Source: Styela clava
Taxonomy: Eukaryota > Chordata > Ascidiacea > Stolidobranchia > Styelidae
Length of the DNA: 64,000 nt
Assembly: GCF_964204865.1 (NCBI RefSeq)
Contig: NC_135259.1
Location: forward strand, 3,658,001-3,722,000
Direction of reading: 5' to 3'
Part shown: positions 13,174-26,330 of the stretch, one piece after another
Layout of the letters: every line of letters begins with the position of its first letter
Numbering within the stretch: the first letter of the stretch is position 1
The notes under the pieces: model-generated
The model's input: the letters and a program-made list of their open reading frames with translations, nothing else
Databases searched by the model: none
What the model was told of the DNA's origin: nothing
Made by a program: the position numbers and the translations under genes

Positions 13174-15254
13174 TACGCCTTCCGTAATTTCTTCTATAGT
13201 ACTAACAAAAGTTGATGAACCAAATATAACACAGGTGCAGTGAGTTACCCGTAATCCTCATTTTCCAAAGCTGTTTTAAGTATGTCTGGCGTGTTTTGTG
13301 CCTTTATACAAATAAGACCGCTTATGCAATCTTACGCTGGGAAGTTTTAGTTTTTTTCCACAAGCCCTGCAGGATGTGGGGGCCATACACAACTCTACCG
13401 GAGGGTCAAATGTCTTTGCATGCCTCCATAGGTTGTTTTTCTATTGCAAACATTTAAGGAGTACTCTAATTATATTTCTTGGAATCACACTGTCACTGAT
13501 ATGTCGCCAGACTTCTGATATCTCCCCTTCTGCTATAGTTGTCCTGTGAATAAATAATAGGAAATTAAGATCAGACGAATAGTTGAAAGTTTTGCTTCAT
13601 GTCGGCTTAATTTCTTGATTGATATACCCACTATTTCTGCTATTACCTCTTGTGCTGCAGGAGTCTCACAATGCTTAGACAGGTTTGTCCACAACTTTCA
13701 CATATGAAGAAAGAGAGGAGATTTTTCCTTTTTTTTCCGTCAGACCGCCGTCGGGTGCGGACGTGGTATTACACGGTGGAGTACTGGAGTAAAAAATATT
13801 TGGACTAAAACTTGGAAAACCGGACAAACAGGATTGAATACAGACTAGCTTTTATCTATGGAGCTGCTTTGATAAGAATTGCGTTGATCACTTATTCACT
13901 TGTAACAAGTGATTGAATCTAAGGGACTTCGAGGAAACAGAAATAATCGACTTAGCTGCCGACACTGGATTGATCAGTAAATTCATGCGAGAGAAACAAT
14001 TCATAGGAACAATCGATGTTCAACACAATAAGATGGAAGCTCCGGAATGTTGGACGTTGCAAAGAATAAAAACATTTACTCCAATTTCTACGAATTTGAA
14101 CCAAAGCAACGCCCGAAACTAGTTTTCGTGTTTTTATGTTTGTTGTTTATTTTTTACTTTTGTTTGTTTACAAAAAACAGCAGCTAATCAATTAATTGGT
14201 ATTCGCATTTCGGCACAGGCACCATCACATAACTTCTAAATGTTTTTGTATTCTTCACGACTTTCACTCATCAAAATTATTTACAACATTACAAGTAAGC
14301 TTTGCCCGGGAAATTTATTTTCTCGTGATCATGTACTCTGTTCATTAATTTATTCTAGTATGATTGTCTTGGTGTGTTTCACGTGTGTGAATGTGGGTGA
14401 ATGGGCACAATCGCTGGTTACAGCGTTCGTTATAAACCTTTATATAGGTTTTGCCCGTTTTCCCGATCTTTCAGTTGACCTTGTCTGTGTTCTTTTTATT
14501 TGTGTTGTAGACGAAAGATCGAAATAAAATTGTATTGTATTGTATTGTATTGTATTTATTAATTTTCGTTTAGAATAAATAAAGCAGTCTATATGGTTTA
14601 GAATGGAAAAGCTAATAAATCCAATATCTCATATTTTACTGAATTTGGTATATAAACCAACTAATAAAAGGGTTTAGTCAGAAAATTACAAGCATTCGCG
14701 GCTCCAAATACTTGAGAGATCAGACTATACAAGATAGACCGGTATGAGTGAAATGTTAGGTGAACTTGTTAACACTTTGATTCAATACGCAAATATAAGT
14801 GAATGCGCAATAGTATATTACAATGAGCAGCAATCAACAATGAGTAAATATCCTCACTGATTAAAAGAATCTAACTGGAGGTGCAGGAACTATTTGAAAC
14901 CATAAGGAGTAAGTAAATATGTAATTTCGGCAAATGGGCAACTACGTACCGTACTGAATTAATAACTTCGTAGTCTTTGACAAAGGCTGTCTTTCCCACA
15001 TGTACTTAACAGTGCGATGCCCGGGTGTGATATACCACAATAGTATTTACCTTACCTTTTTCCGATTTCTTTTTACCTTAACTTTCCAAAATATCATTAA
15101 AATCGACAACAACTGTCGAGACAGGCACGAACACCATTCGTGCTACGCCTTGAAAGCAGCACACATCCGCTCGTTTTCGTCTCGTCAAGTATGTGCATTG
15201 GAGCGTGCTATCCAATACGATCTTCGGACAAAAATGCCGGAGTTGCGCATCATG
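13174..15254. repeat. Internal repeat A', interrupted copy (also 22481-24561)
   Basis: Segments 13174-13724 and 14558-15254 align with repeat A at offsets of 3,606 and 4,439. The offset change marks exactly the retroposon inserted at 13725-14557. A shows the uninserted sequence GAGATTTATTAATTTTC. Confidence 0.9.
13725..14557 (+). mobile_element. 833-bp retroposon insertion with (TTGTA)n tail
   Basis: Present in repeat A' and absent from the uninterrupted repeat A, so its borders are exact. The left border follows GAGATTT and the right border ends in five ATTGT units and ATTT before ATTAATTTTC, giving a probable short ATTT target duplication. A GC-richer 5' part (GACCGCCGTCGGGTGCGG), an AATAAA just before the tail and a pentanucleotide tail fit a non-LTR retroposon or a deleted non-autonomous derivative. 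It holds a frame at 13913-14122 (no ATG at its start; LRDFEETEIIDLAADTGL at its beginning) and another at 14240-14527. Neither resembles reverse transcriptase. Confidence 0.75.
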
Positions 15255-15325
15255 TTGTTTAATGTCATTGGTCAGAGCGCTCCAAGAATTTTATGACTAT
15301 AGGTTACTGTGTTTTCCCCTTTTTC

Positions 15326-15699
15326 CTACAATTTTAGCTTCAGCTCTGACAGCATATTTGCAACATATACTGCATTAGTATTTTCGTTTTCCAAAATCAG
15401 AATAATTTTGTTGAAGAAGGCTACATGAGCTTGCCAAGGTCATACTTTAAGTACAGTTTTTACACTGGATCGTCGAAACATTTTTGTATAAAAATAGGAC
15501 ATTCTTTTTGAGAAATGAAATAACTTTTTAGACCTTCAAACTTTTCCGTAATCCTCTGCAGAGCAGGTAGGGGGAGAGGAGAGAAGCCATGTGCTGCCAT
15601 GCTGCAATAGCCGTTGATGCTCGATATCAACAGTCGGGAAATGATTTCAGCTCTGTCAATCGAACGGTGTAAATGTAAAAAATATTTGCAAACGGTCAA
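15326..15699 (-). pseudogene. hAT-family transposase remnant (copy at 24633-25006)
   Basis: On the minus strand the frame contains ITEKFEGLKSYFISQKECP and IFIQKCFDDP. After a stop and a frame change it continues as WQAHVAFFNKIILILENEN and AVYVANMLSELKLKL. The order of an LKSYF-x-S segment, CP...F..P and a hydrophobic helix followed by M-S-E-L-K is the pattern seen in the central part of many hAT-like transposases. The in-frame stop and the shift make it a pseudogene. The second tandem unit holds the same damaged copy. Confidence 0.5.
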
Positions 15700-15983
15700 G
15701 TATCTACGGCATGTTGGATGCCGTTACGGGCCACGCACATCATATCGCCAGATTGGTACTGTAATGATTATTATGCTGTCTTCTGTTATTGTTGTGGGCG
15801 CGTTCTTGATTACGTGATCTGTAGTTGTGTGAATTTGTTTACGACAATACATTCGAGTCTCGGCTTCTTTTGGAGTAACGTGTGTTTTCTGTCCTCGCTT
15901 GTACATCACTAGACAGAGGAGTTTAGTTATTTAATGGTGGCATGCGTTGAAAACGAAATTCACGTTATCACTTCAGGACTGAA

Positions 15984-16150
15984 ATGGCTTCACCTAAAGT
16001 TCCCAAACAATGGCAGCTTAGCAAGTTCGAGACTATTAACTCGTTCAAATCGTGGCGCCAGAACAGCTATATATTCTTGCAATAGACAACAACTTTAGTC
16101 AATTGCTCACTGTCGGATTCACCTGGGGGAAGAAAACCAAATCTTCACCG
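15984..16150 (+). pseudogene. LTR-retrotransposon gag-like remnant (copy at 25291-25457)
   Basis: Starts at an ATG with MASPKVPKQWQLSKFETINS then FKSWRQN. The similarity continues, after a frame shift near 16060, as LAIDNNFSQLLTVGFTWGKK. The combination W-x-L-x-K-x-E-T-I-x-S-F-x-x-W-R-Q-N followed by a hydrophobic FTWGKK segment resembles gag N-termini I associate with BEL/Pao-like elements; this rests on pattern memory only. No LTR pair or pol was seen. The frameshift shows it is dead. Confidence 0.4.
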
Positions 16151-17166
16151 GCAATATTTCTTTTTAAGTTTAGTTTTAGTTTGAAGAAAACAATATTTGT
16201 CCCTCGTTTTCTCACGCCTTCGAAGTTTACAACTGCAACTGGACAAGCTTTAAATTATTTTGTTCTATGTATAAAAACTTTTAAAACGTTGGCAATGAAC
16301 AGCCTTGACATGCAAAAGACTAGTAAGTCATCAAATCCACGTCACCCCTGCGGAGTTCAGGAGCAGATCACTTTGTAGCAAATGTGGAATATAACTATGA
16401 ATTTTATTGGTGTTTAACCCCTTTATTTGAGACGTAAGTGTACATAACGATCGTTTTGATATTTTTGGACACGTGAGTGGACCTATGGATCGTTTTCATA
16501 TTTTAGACAAACTTGTTCTTGTTGGTCTTCTCCTTCTTCGTATCGTTTGGAAAAAATCGCTTTTCTTCTTGATTGTTGGAAAAATTTATAAGATTTTCGA
16601 GGTAAGTAGTCGATTCAATGTGTAACATGGAACTTTATGAATAAATGTGTTTCAAAGGCATCAAAATTATTATACCAGGCTATTCGAGATCCATGCATCT
16701 AGCCTTAAAATTGAATACAACAAATATAAATGTTGAAATTTGTTCTTAACTATTTGAGTATTACCCTAGTCTCCATGCATGATATTTTATTAAAACAACT
16801 AATGGAATCGTAATTGTTATTTGGAAATCAATGAAGACCTTTGAAACACTGCTAAAGACGAAGTAACATATTATATCTTTGGCGAAAAAATCCACGTATC
16901 CTCATATGGATAGTTTTCATATATCATAACACTTGTAAAGTTTATATACTTTTTGAAATTTAAAGTAAGGTTATTAGATTCGGGCCATTAAATTATGACC
17001 TCAACAAGTACATCAACCGAAGTCTACTGAAATAGTCATGTAGCAATAAATCGATAATTATTGATTAGCCTTTCACAGTTTAATATGCGATACAGAATCA
17101 CAATTAGCGCATACAGTTAGCAGTCACAAAATCAAATTTAATAATTGCACAAAAAATAATGCACAC

Positions 17167-17226
17167 CATTCTTTTCCTCTTCCTTGTTATCGACGCATCG
17201 CATCCATCGACAGATGGCACTGCACG
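17167..17226 (-). CDS. Second copy of the 60-bp penultimate exon of the PPxY gene
   Basis: Identical to 7860-7919 and carried on the second tandem unit. The exon starts with two bases that complete a codon and ends with one base, so it is symmetric and could be spliced in twice without shifting frame. Whether it is used depends on exons further upstream, which I could not locate. Confidence 0.4.
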
Positions 17227-20200
17227 CTAAAAAATAAATAAAGGTATGAATTATGAAAAGATTTCTCATACTTGACCCAGTGACAGAGAGACGACTGATA
17301 AGAAGGGGTGATATGGCAAATAACCGCCTTGATTAGGAGTACTTTTCTAGTACCTTCCATTTTAACCATGGTTTCTTAATCAGTTGACCAGACCTGTTTC
17401 TCAGGTATTGGACATCCCCATGATTTGGGCATATTTATGTTTCTTTGTCATTTTGTCTTGAAAAGTGAAAATTGAAAATAACCTTTCGAATGTACATATG
17501 TACAAGACCATATTACAATTAAAATGCAAAATTAATTCTGTAATTGGTAACTGTATTAAAGAAATATTATACCATAAATATTTACTCTAGCATGATGATG
17601 ATATATATACCTGTATTGAAATAAAAATTTATTTATAAATATTTCAAAAAAGTATGAATAAATGCCAACTTTTTTCAGAGCACAATTCTATTCAAAAGGA
17701 GGTGTTAAAAGATAGCAAACATCAAAATTTTTAGGTCTTCTCTATAAAAAAGAATATCCAAACTGGGTGAACTCGTTATTCAAAAAACCACAACCCGAAA
17801 AGTCGAAAATTACAAAGTCAATAATTTATTCACACGAAAAAATTATTGCAGAAAGACATCATGAGCTTATGCATGTATGTATGTATTTATTCGTCTATTA
17901 AAAGCAAAAACACAGGAGTTAGTAAATATCAACATTAAAGAGACACAAGACCATACTATTCTAAAACACATGAACGTGTAACTCTTTTTCAAGTATCAGA
18001 CTTTTTAATTGAGCCCATGGCACAGTAGTCTACACACAAAAAATAATTCGCAGGTTGCTGTTAACTACATCAATCTGTCAATTTTACCGTACTGGTATAA
18101 AAAAAAGACTACCGGTACTGTGATTGCCGTACGGTAGGCCTATATTCAGATATTGGGATAATTGTCAAACTTTTAGTTTTAGTTTGTCAAACTTTTAACT
18201 ACAGAACAACTGACACCTGAGCTGTCATTTTGTCCTGAATCAGTGAGAGGGTTTAATTCAGTTAACACTACAGGTACCGGTACCGTGCTTGTGTCTGTTT
18301 GTAGTACCGGTACCGGTACCGTAACATACCGGTATCGGTACCGTCACCGTACTCACCGTCGATTATTAATCAGCACATCTTCCTGTCTTCACAACAATGC
18401 TTGTAGTATTCAATTGAAAATTCGAAAGCCAACAGCTCAACCTTGTAGGCTACACGACTATTAGATCCTGAGGTCTGTATATCCTGAAACCAGATAAACA
18501 AACCACCTCAATGCACAAATACGGAAATGGTTTGTGTTTAGATTTGAGCGAACAAAGCCCGATATCTGCCGAATCATTGTATGTCACGTGACCAATTTAG
18601 CAATATCGGATAGGATAGGATTTATATAATTTATTCCGGAGGTAACAACTGACAACCGATAAGCCGGCTTGGCGAACCACGATTTCTCGTCCGGTTTAAC
18701 TGTATTGAAAAGTGTATCGCTATTTAACATCTGTCTACTGAACATATCATTTACCGATTTTGCATTTATCGATTTATCATATTTATTTGCATCATTTAAC
18801 ATGCTACGATAGACATTTCTCGTAAAAATCAAACGTATTAATCGAGTGTTACGTCAGAGCAATGACATTAAACTTACGCCTTCCGTAATTTCTTCTATAG
18901 TACTAACAAAAGTTGATGAACCAAATATAACACAGGTGCAGTGAGTTACCCGTAATCCTCATTTTCCAAAGCTGTTTTAAGTATGTCTGGCGTGTTTTGT
19001 GCCTTTTTACAAATAAGATCGCTTATGCAATCTTACGCTGGGAAGTTTTAGTTTTTTTCCTCAAGCCCTGCAGGATGTGGGGGCCATACACAACTCTACC
19101 GGAGGGTCAAATGTCTTTGCATGCCTCCATAGGTTGTTTTTCTATTGCAAACATTTAAGGAGTACTCTAATTATATTTCTTGGAATCACACTGTCACTGA
19201 TATGTCGCCAGACTTCTGATATCTCCCCTTCTGCTATAGTTGTCCTGTGAATAAATAATAGGAAATTAAGATTAGACGAATAGTTGAAAGTTTTGCTTCA
19301 TGTCGGCTTAATTTCTTGATTGATATACTTACTATTTCCGCTATTACCTCTTGTGCTGCAGGAGTCTCACAATGCTTAGACAGGTTTGTCCACAACTTTC
19401 ACATATGAAGAAAGAGAGGAGATTTATTAATTTTCGTTAAGAATAAATAAAGCAGTCTATATGGTTTAGAATGGAAAAGCTAATAAATTCAATATCTCAT
19501 ATTTTACTGAATTTGGTATATAAACCAACTAATAAAAGGGTTTAGTCAGAAAATTACAAGCATTCGCGGCTCCAAATACTTGAGAGATCAGACTATACAA
19601 GATAGACCGGTATGAGTGAAATGTTAGGTGAACTTGTTAACACTTTGATTCAATACGCAAATATAAGTGAATGCGCAATAGTATATTACAATGAGCAGCA
19701 ATCAACAATGAGTAAATATCCTCACTGATTAAAAGAATCTAACTGGAGGTGCAGGAACTATTTGAAACCATAAGGAGTAAGTAAATATGTAATTTCGGCA
19801 AATGGGCAACTACGTACCGTACTGAATTAATAACTTCGTAGTCTTTGACAAAGGCTGTCTTTCCCACATGTACTTAACAGTGCGATGCCCGGGTGTGATA
19901 TACCACAATAGTATTTACCTTACCTTTTTCCGATTTCTTTTTACCTTAACTTTCCAAAATATCATTAAAATCGACAACAGCTGTCGAAGCAGGCACGAAC
20001 ACCATTCGTGCTACGCCTTGAAAGCAGCACACATCCGCTCGTTTTCGTCTCGTCAAGTATGTGCATTGGAGCGTGCTATCCAATACGATCTTCGGACAAA
20101 AATGCCGGAGTTGCGCATCATGACAACATAATAGGCAACTCTGACGTCACTCCATAAGACTACAGGCGAAAGATTGTATTTCATGATACGCTCCAATGCA

Positions 20201-21411
20201 CATATTTCTCGTCGCCTTTCGCGTCCGTTTTCCGCTCGCTTTTGCTACTCGGCGTCTTTTTTACGTGTAGTACCTGCCTTTTTGCGCCTGTAACGAAACA
20301 AAATAATCTCTATATCTAAGAAGTTTTGCTCACTTGGAAAGCTGGAATGGCAGGCAAGCTGTAAAGAGCAATTTTGGACATCATAGACTTTTTTTTTATC
20401 AGTGAAGATTACAAACGCGATAGCGGAAAGATTTGTGTGGAACATTTTGCAGATAATGACAAAGTTCAAAGTTAGTAATTTTAATGTTTGCGCTTAATCA
20501 TTGAAATTTCATTTAAAGAGGGTGTCATACAAAACTGTGCTGTGATACAATTCCATAACACAAAGTCTGCACCTATCGAACTTGCTTTTGTAGTTGAATT
20601 TATTAGACATATTACATATTCAGTTAATCGTAGGTAACATTGCTGGTACATAATGCATCGTAGATAGGTTTGTTTAAATTTAGGAATTTAGTTCATAGCC
20701 CACTAATTAATATTATCTTCTATGCAGGAGGTTGCAGAGCTGAATTCAACTTGCAGCCTTACCGATCACCTGACGATGCTCATTTAGTTTGGCTCGAGCA
20801 AGTCTTCTTGAAATGCTTGTGTGGATGGAAAGTGGAAACTACCTATAATTTTTGCCTTTCTCCGATTTTGGACAAATTTATTCTGAGGCATTTCGCATAA
20901 AATTCTTATTGATTGTTGGCTGTTTATAATTCCTATTGATTGTGAATTCTGATTATAACAAAGAGTTAAAAAAAATTTTACCTAATTTACTGGCACCTTT
21001 TTCTTGTCAATACTCCAAGCTGAGGTAATAAACAAGACATACATTTATGTCATCTGGAAGCAAAATATGCACACTAATTAATAGTTTGGCACATTGAGAT
21101 AATACATCATGACAGAAAATACAAGTTAAAGATATGTATGACCATCACATGGTAATTAAAATTATAAAAAATTAATAGGGGCTGTGGAGTATGAAAAGTT
21201 CAAGACAAAGAAAGGAACAAATGTTCATAGCTCATGAACTCTCAATTTTGCCTCCATTGCTTTGTGAAGGCCAATATATTTCGAGTGGCTGAATTGGTTT
21301 ACCTTTATGATAGCAACGATTTTGTATTTAATATAGCAAGATTATGATTATTTCAATTTAATTGAAGTGATATTATTTCCCAAAGCAATGCTTGAATCGT
21401 CTAGAATAGAT

Positions 21412-22422
21412 CAGTGGTTCAAACTCATGGGTTTTCGAGAGCCGCATTGCGATTTGGAAATTGTAAAAAGGGCCGCAAACAGTTTTTGATAATGTATACT
21501 TGAAAGATATTTTTAAGATAGTTTTAGTTTGTGACATATATTGTGATGCAACTAAACAGTTGGATTAAGTTTTATTATTTTCTTCAATTTCAAATGCAAT
21601 TACATATTGATATTTGCATTCCACTATTATTGCAACATTTGCAAGTTACTGTAATTATTATAAAAAATCATAAAATGTCACAAGCATAGTAAGGCCAGGC
21701 TGAAATGATTTTATAGTACCAACTCTAAATAACGAGGCCACATGATCATGGGTTAATCTGGATCTTTGCAAATGTTTAATTATTCCAGTAATGCAAAAAA
21801 AGTTACTTTCATCATTTCATGTATAGATCAGTAAAAAAAAAATGACAGATTTTTTCGACAAGACATTTCGCACCACATTGCGTGGCATAGGATTGCTTGA
21901 ATTATTATTGATATAGATTTTTAGTAACCAAGTCGTTGTATAATTATATTAATATACAAACACATGGAAATTTTCTGTTCGAAGTTGGTCTTCGAATTTG
22001 TCATATTGACTGCTGAGCTTATTGTGTTTTTTCATTGTATTGATGGAAATATGACAAATTAAACAATGTGCTTCAAAATTTTGTGGAAAGCAGAAATATT
22101 GCAACTCCCATTTTCTTCGAAAATGCCACTTTCTTCATGTACTTTGCGTTTGATTTAATCACTCAAGTGTTTTATTCAAGTATTCTTTTGCTAGCTTGAT
22201 GTGTATTCTTAATTGGGTCAAAATGTGGACAAAAAAAATTAATATTCCAAAACTACTTTCAGTAAATTGTTTTCTGTGTGGATAATCAATCTCACTTTAA
22301 AAGGTTTGAAAAATCTATTACATTTAGATAAAAAAAAAACTTCCAAAATACTATTACAATTATTGTTAAGCGTTCGAGGGCCGCACTGGAAGTTCTCTGG
22401 GGACGCGAGTTTGAGATCCCTG
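21412..22422. mobile_element. Non-autonomous hAT element, copy in second tandem unit
   Basis: Same element as at 12105-13115, carried by the tandem duplication and not inserted independently: the flanks and the imperfect target duplication are identical. One substitution (position 21611) separates the copies. Confidence 0.75.
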
Positions 22423-23031
22423 GTCTAGATTGAAGTTGTCCAAAAAATATATGATAGTATTTTATCATGAATGATGATTATACGCCTTCCGTAATTTCTT
22501 CTATAGTACTAACAAAAGTTGATGAACCAAATATAACACAGGTGCAGTGAGTTACCCGTAATCCTCATTTTCCAAAGCTGTTTTAAGTATGTCTGGCGTG
22601 TTTTGTGCCTTTATACAAATAAGACCGCTTATGCAATCTTACGCTGGGAAGTTTTAGTTTTTTTCCACAAGCCCTGCAGGATGTGGGGGCCATACACAAC
22701 TCTACCGGAGGGTCAAATGTCTTTGCATGCCTCCATAGGTTGTTTTTCTATTGCAAACATTTAAGGAGTACTCTAATTATATTTCTTGGAATCACACTGT
22801 CACTGATATGTCGCCAGACTTCTGATATCTCCCCTTCTGCTATAGTTGTCCTGTGAATAAATAATAGGAAATTAAGATCAGACGAATAGTTGAAAGTTTT
22901 GCTTCATGTCGGCTTAATTTCTTGATTGATATACCCACTATTTCTGCTATTACCTCTTGTGCTGCAGGAGTCTCACAATGCTTAGACAGGTTTGTCCACA
23001 ACTTTCACATATGAAGAAAGAGAGGAGATTT

Positions 23032-23864
23032 TTCCTTTTTTTTCCGTCAGACCGCCGTCGGGTGCGGACGTGGTATTACACGGTGGAGTACTGGAGTAAA
23101 AAATATTTGGACTAAAACTTGGAAAACCGGACAAACAGGATTGAATACAGACTAGCTTTTATCTATGGAGCTGCTTTGATAAGAATTGCGTTGATCACTT
23201 ATTCACTTGTAACAAGTGATTGAATCTAAGGGACTTCGAGGAAACAGAAATAATCGACTTAGCTGCCGACACTGGATTGATCAGTAAATTCATGCGAGAG
23301 AAACAATTCATAGGAACAATCGATGTTCAACACAATAAGATGGAAGCTCCGGAATGTTGGACGTTGCAAAGAATAAAAACATTTACTCCAATTTCTACGA
23401 ATTTGAACCAAAGCAACGCCCGAAACTAGTTTTCGTGTTTTTATGTTTGTTGTTTATTTTTTACTTTTGTTTGTTTACAAAAAACAGCAGCTAATCAATT
23501 AATTGGTATTCGCATTTCGGCACAGGCACCATCACATAACTTCTAAATGTTTTTGTATTCTTCACGACTTTCACTCATCAAAATTATTTACAACATTACA
23601 AGTAAGCTTTGCCCGGGAAATTTATTTTCTCGTGATCATGTACTCTGTTCATTAATTTATTCTAGTATGATTGTCTTGGTGTGTTTCACGTGTGTGAATG
23701 TGGGTGAATGGGCACAATCGCTGGTTACAGCGTTCGTTATAAACCTTTATATAGGTTTTGCCCGTTTTCCCGATCTTTCAGTTGACCTTGTCTGTGTTCT
23801 TTTTATTTGTGTTGTAGACGAAAGATCGAAATAAAATTGTATTGTATTGTATTGTATTGTATTT
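23032..23864 (+). mobile_element. 833-bp retroposon, copy in second tandem unit
   Basis: Identical to 13725-14557, including tail length; carried along by the 9.3-kb duplication. Confidence 0.75.
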
Positions 23865-25729
23865 ATTAATTTTCGTTTAGAATAAATAAAGCAGTCTATA
23901 TGGTTTAGAATGGAAAAGCTAATAAATCCAATATCTCATATTTTACTGAATTTGGTATATAAACCAACTAATAAAAGGGTTTAGTCAGAAAATTACAAGC
24001 ATTCGCGGCTCCAAATACTTGAGAGATCAGACTATACAAGATAGACCGGTATGAGTGAAATGTTAGGTGAACTTGTTAACACTTTGATTCAATACGCAAA
24101 TATAAGTGAATGCGCAATAGTATATTACAATGAGCAGCAATCAACAATGAGTAAATATCCTCACTGATTAAAAGAATCTAACTGGAGGTGCAGGAACTAT
24201 TTGAAACCATAAGGAGTAAGTAAATATGTAATTTCGGCAAATGGGCAACTACGTACCGTACTGAATTAATAACTTCGTAGTCTTTGACAAAGGCTGTCTT
24301 TCCCACATGTACTTAACAGTGCGATGCCCGGGTGTGATATACCACAATAGTATTTACCTTACCTTTTTCCGATTTCTTTTTACCTTAACTTTCCAAAATA
24401 TCATTAAAATCGACAACAACTGTCGAGACAGGCACGAACACCATTCGTGCTACGCCTTGAAAGCAGCACACATCCGCTCGTTTTCGTCTCGTCAAGTATG
24501 TGCATTGGAGCGTGCTATCCAATACGATCTTCGGACAAAAATGCCGGAGTTGCGCATCATGTTGTTTAATGTCATTGGTCAGAGCGCTCCAAGAATTTTA
24601 TGACTATAGGTTACTGTGTTTTCCCCTTTTTCCTACAATTTTAGCTTCAGCTCTGACAGCATATTTGCAACATATACTGCATTAGTATTTTCGTTTTCCA
24701 AAATCAGAATAATTTTGTTGAAGAAGGCTACATGAGCTTGCCAAGGTCATACTTTAAGTACAGTTTTTACACTGGATCGTCGAAACATTTTTGTATAAAA
24801 ATAGGACATTCTTTTTGAGAAATGAAATAACTTTTTAGACCTTCAAACTTTTCCGTAATCCTCTGCAGAGCAGGTAGGGGGAGAGGAGAGAAGCCATGTG
24901 CTGCCATGCTGCAATAGCCGTTGATGCTCGATATCAACAGTCGGGAAATGATTTCAGCTCTGTCAATCGAACGGTGTAAATGTAAAAAATATTTGCAAAC
25001 GGTCAAGTATCTACGGCATGTTGGATGCCGTTACGGGCCACGCACATCATATCGCCAGATTGGTACTGTAATGATTATTATGCTGTCTTCTGTTATTGTT
25101 GTGGGCGCGTTCTTGATTACGTGATCTGTAGTTGTGTGAATTTGTTTACGACAATACATTCGAGTCTCGGCTTCTTTTGGAGTAACGTGTGTTTTCTGTC
25201 CTCGCTTGTACATCACTAGACAGAGGAGTTTAGTTATTTAATGGTGGCATGCGTTGAAAACGAAATTCACGTTATCACTTCAGGACTGAAATGGCTTCAC
25301 CTAAAGTTCCCAAACAATGGCAGCTTAGCAAGTTCGAGACTATTAACTCGTTCAAATCGTGGCGCCAGAACAGCTATATATTCTTGCAATAGACAACAAC
25401 TTTAGTCAATTGCTCACTGTCGGATTCACCTGGGGGAAGAAAACCAAATCTTCACCGGCAATATTTCTTTTTAAGTTTAGTTTTAGTTTGAAGAAAACAA
25501 TATTTGTCCCTCGTTTTCTCACGCCTTCGAAGTTTACAACTGCAACTGGACAAGCTTTAAATTATTTTGTTCTATGTATAAAAACTTTTAAAACGTTGGC
25601 AATGAACAGCCTTGCCATGCAAAAGACTAGTAAGTCATCAAATCCACGTCACCCCTGCGGAGTTCAGGAGCAGATCACTTTGTAGCAAATGTGGAATATA
25701 ACTATGAATTTTATTGGTGTTTAACCCCT

Positions 25730-26330
25730 TTATTTGAGACGTAAGTGTACATAACGATCGTTTTGATATTTTTGGACACGTGAGTGGACCTATGGATCGT
25801 TTTCATATTTTAGACAAACTTGTTCTTGTTGGTCTTCTCCTTCTTCGTATCGTTTGGAAAAAATCGCTTTTCTTCTTGATTGTTGAAATTTTCAGTGAGT
25901 AAAGATTATATTTTTTGCTAGAAGGCTATTACTTCTATTTATCGTTTTTTGTGTGCTATGACACCATTAAAATTTGCCACGTGTTCATAAATTTGAGCGT
26001 AACTCTCTTGTTGTCGTTGTTATTATGCTCGTTCTTGATCTTTGACACGGTATTGAAAAGTCGCTTTTCTCTTCGATTACTGGACCAATTGCTTCGAAAT
26101 TTTCAGTGGTGTAAGATAGAATTTTCTTCTAAAAGGCCATTACTTTTATTTTCTTTCAAATTTTCTGGGAATAGTTTTAATTTTTAAAACTGGGAGATTT
26201 AATTTTTATTTTTCAATCATGGGAACACCATTTTTAATCCGCCAAGCGTGACTGCCGACTCTGAAAATGTTTGCTCAAGAAACTCGGAAGATTTTTGAGA
26301 TTACCGGTACGCGTAATGTTGTGGATTACT
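25730..26330 (+). repeat. Dispersed repeat family, copy 1
   Basis: Shares ordered blocks with 59705-60060: GTGTACATAACGATCGTTT, TCGCTTTTCTCTTCG, CTGGACCAATTGCTT, GAAATTTTCAGT, TTAATCCGCCAAGCGTGAC and TTACCGGTACG. The left part (to 25884) lies in tandem copy 2 and also occurs at 16423-16577; the right part is outside the duplication. No terminal inverted repeats were found, so the class is unknown. Confidence 0.65.

Larger units (their letters stand above)
7271..16577. repeat. 9,307-bp tandem unit, copy 1
   Basis: Matches 16578-25884 base for base at a constant offset of 9,307. I found only two substitutions: G/T at 12304/21611 and A/C at 16308/25615. The start of copy 1 (GGAAAAATTTATAAG after TTGACT) and the internal junction (GATTGTT then GGAAAAATTT) share only a base or two beyond the unit. 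The unit contains the penultimate PPxY-gene exon, a 1.25-kb internal repeat twice, a hAT element, an 833-bp retroposon, a hAT transposase remnant and a gag remnant. Confidence 0.95.
16578..25884. repeat. 9,307-bp tandem unit, copy 2
   Basis: Head-to-tail with copy 1 and almost identical, including the number of ATTGT units at the retroposon tail (23834-23860 against 14527-14553). Homology stops at GATTGTTG (25878-25885), where flanking sequence continues as AAATTTTCAG. The right edge falls inside a dispersed repeat that is also found at 59.7 kb. Confidence 0.95.
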
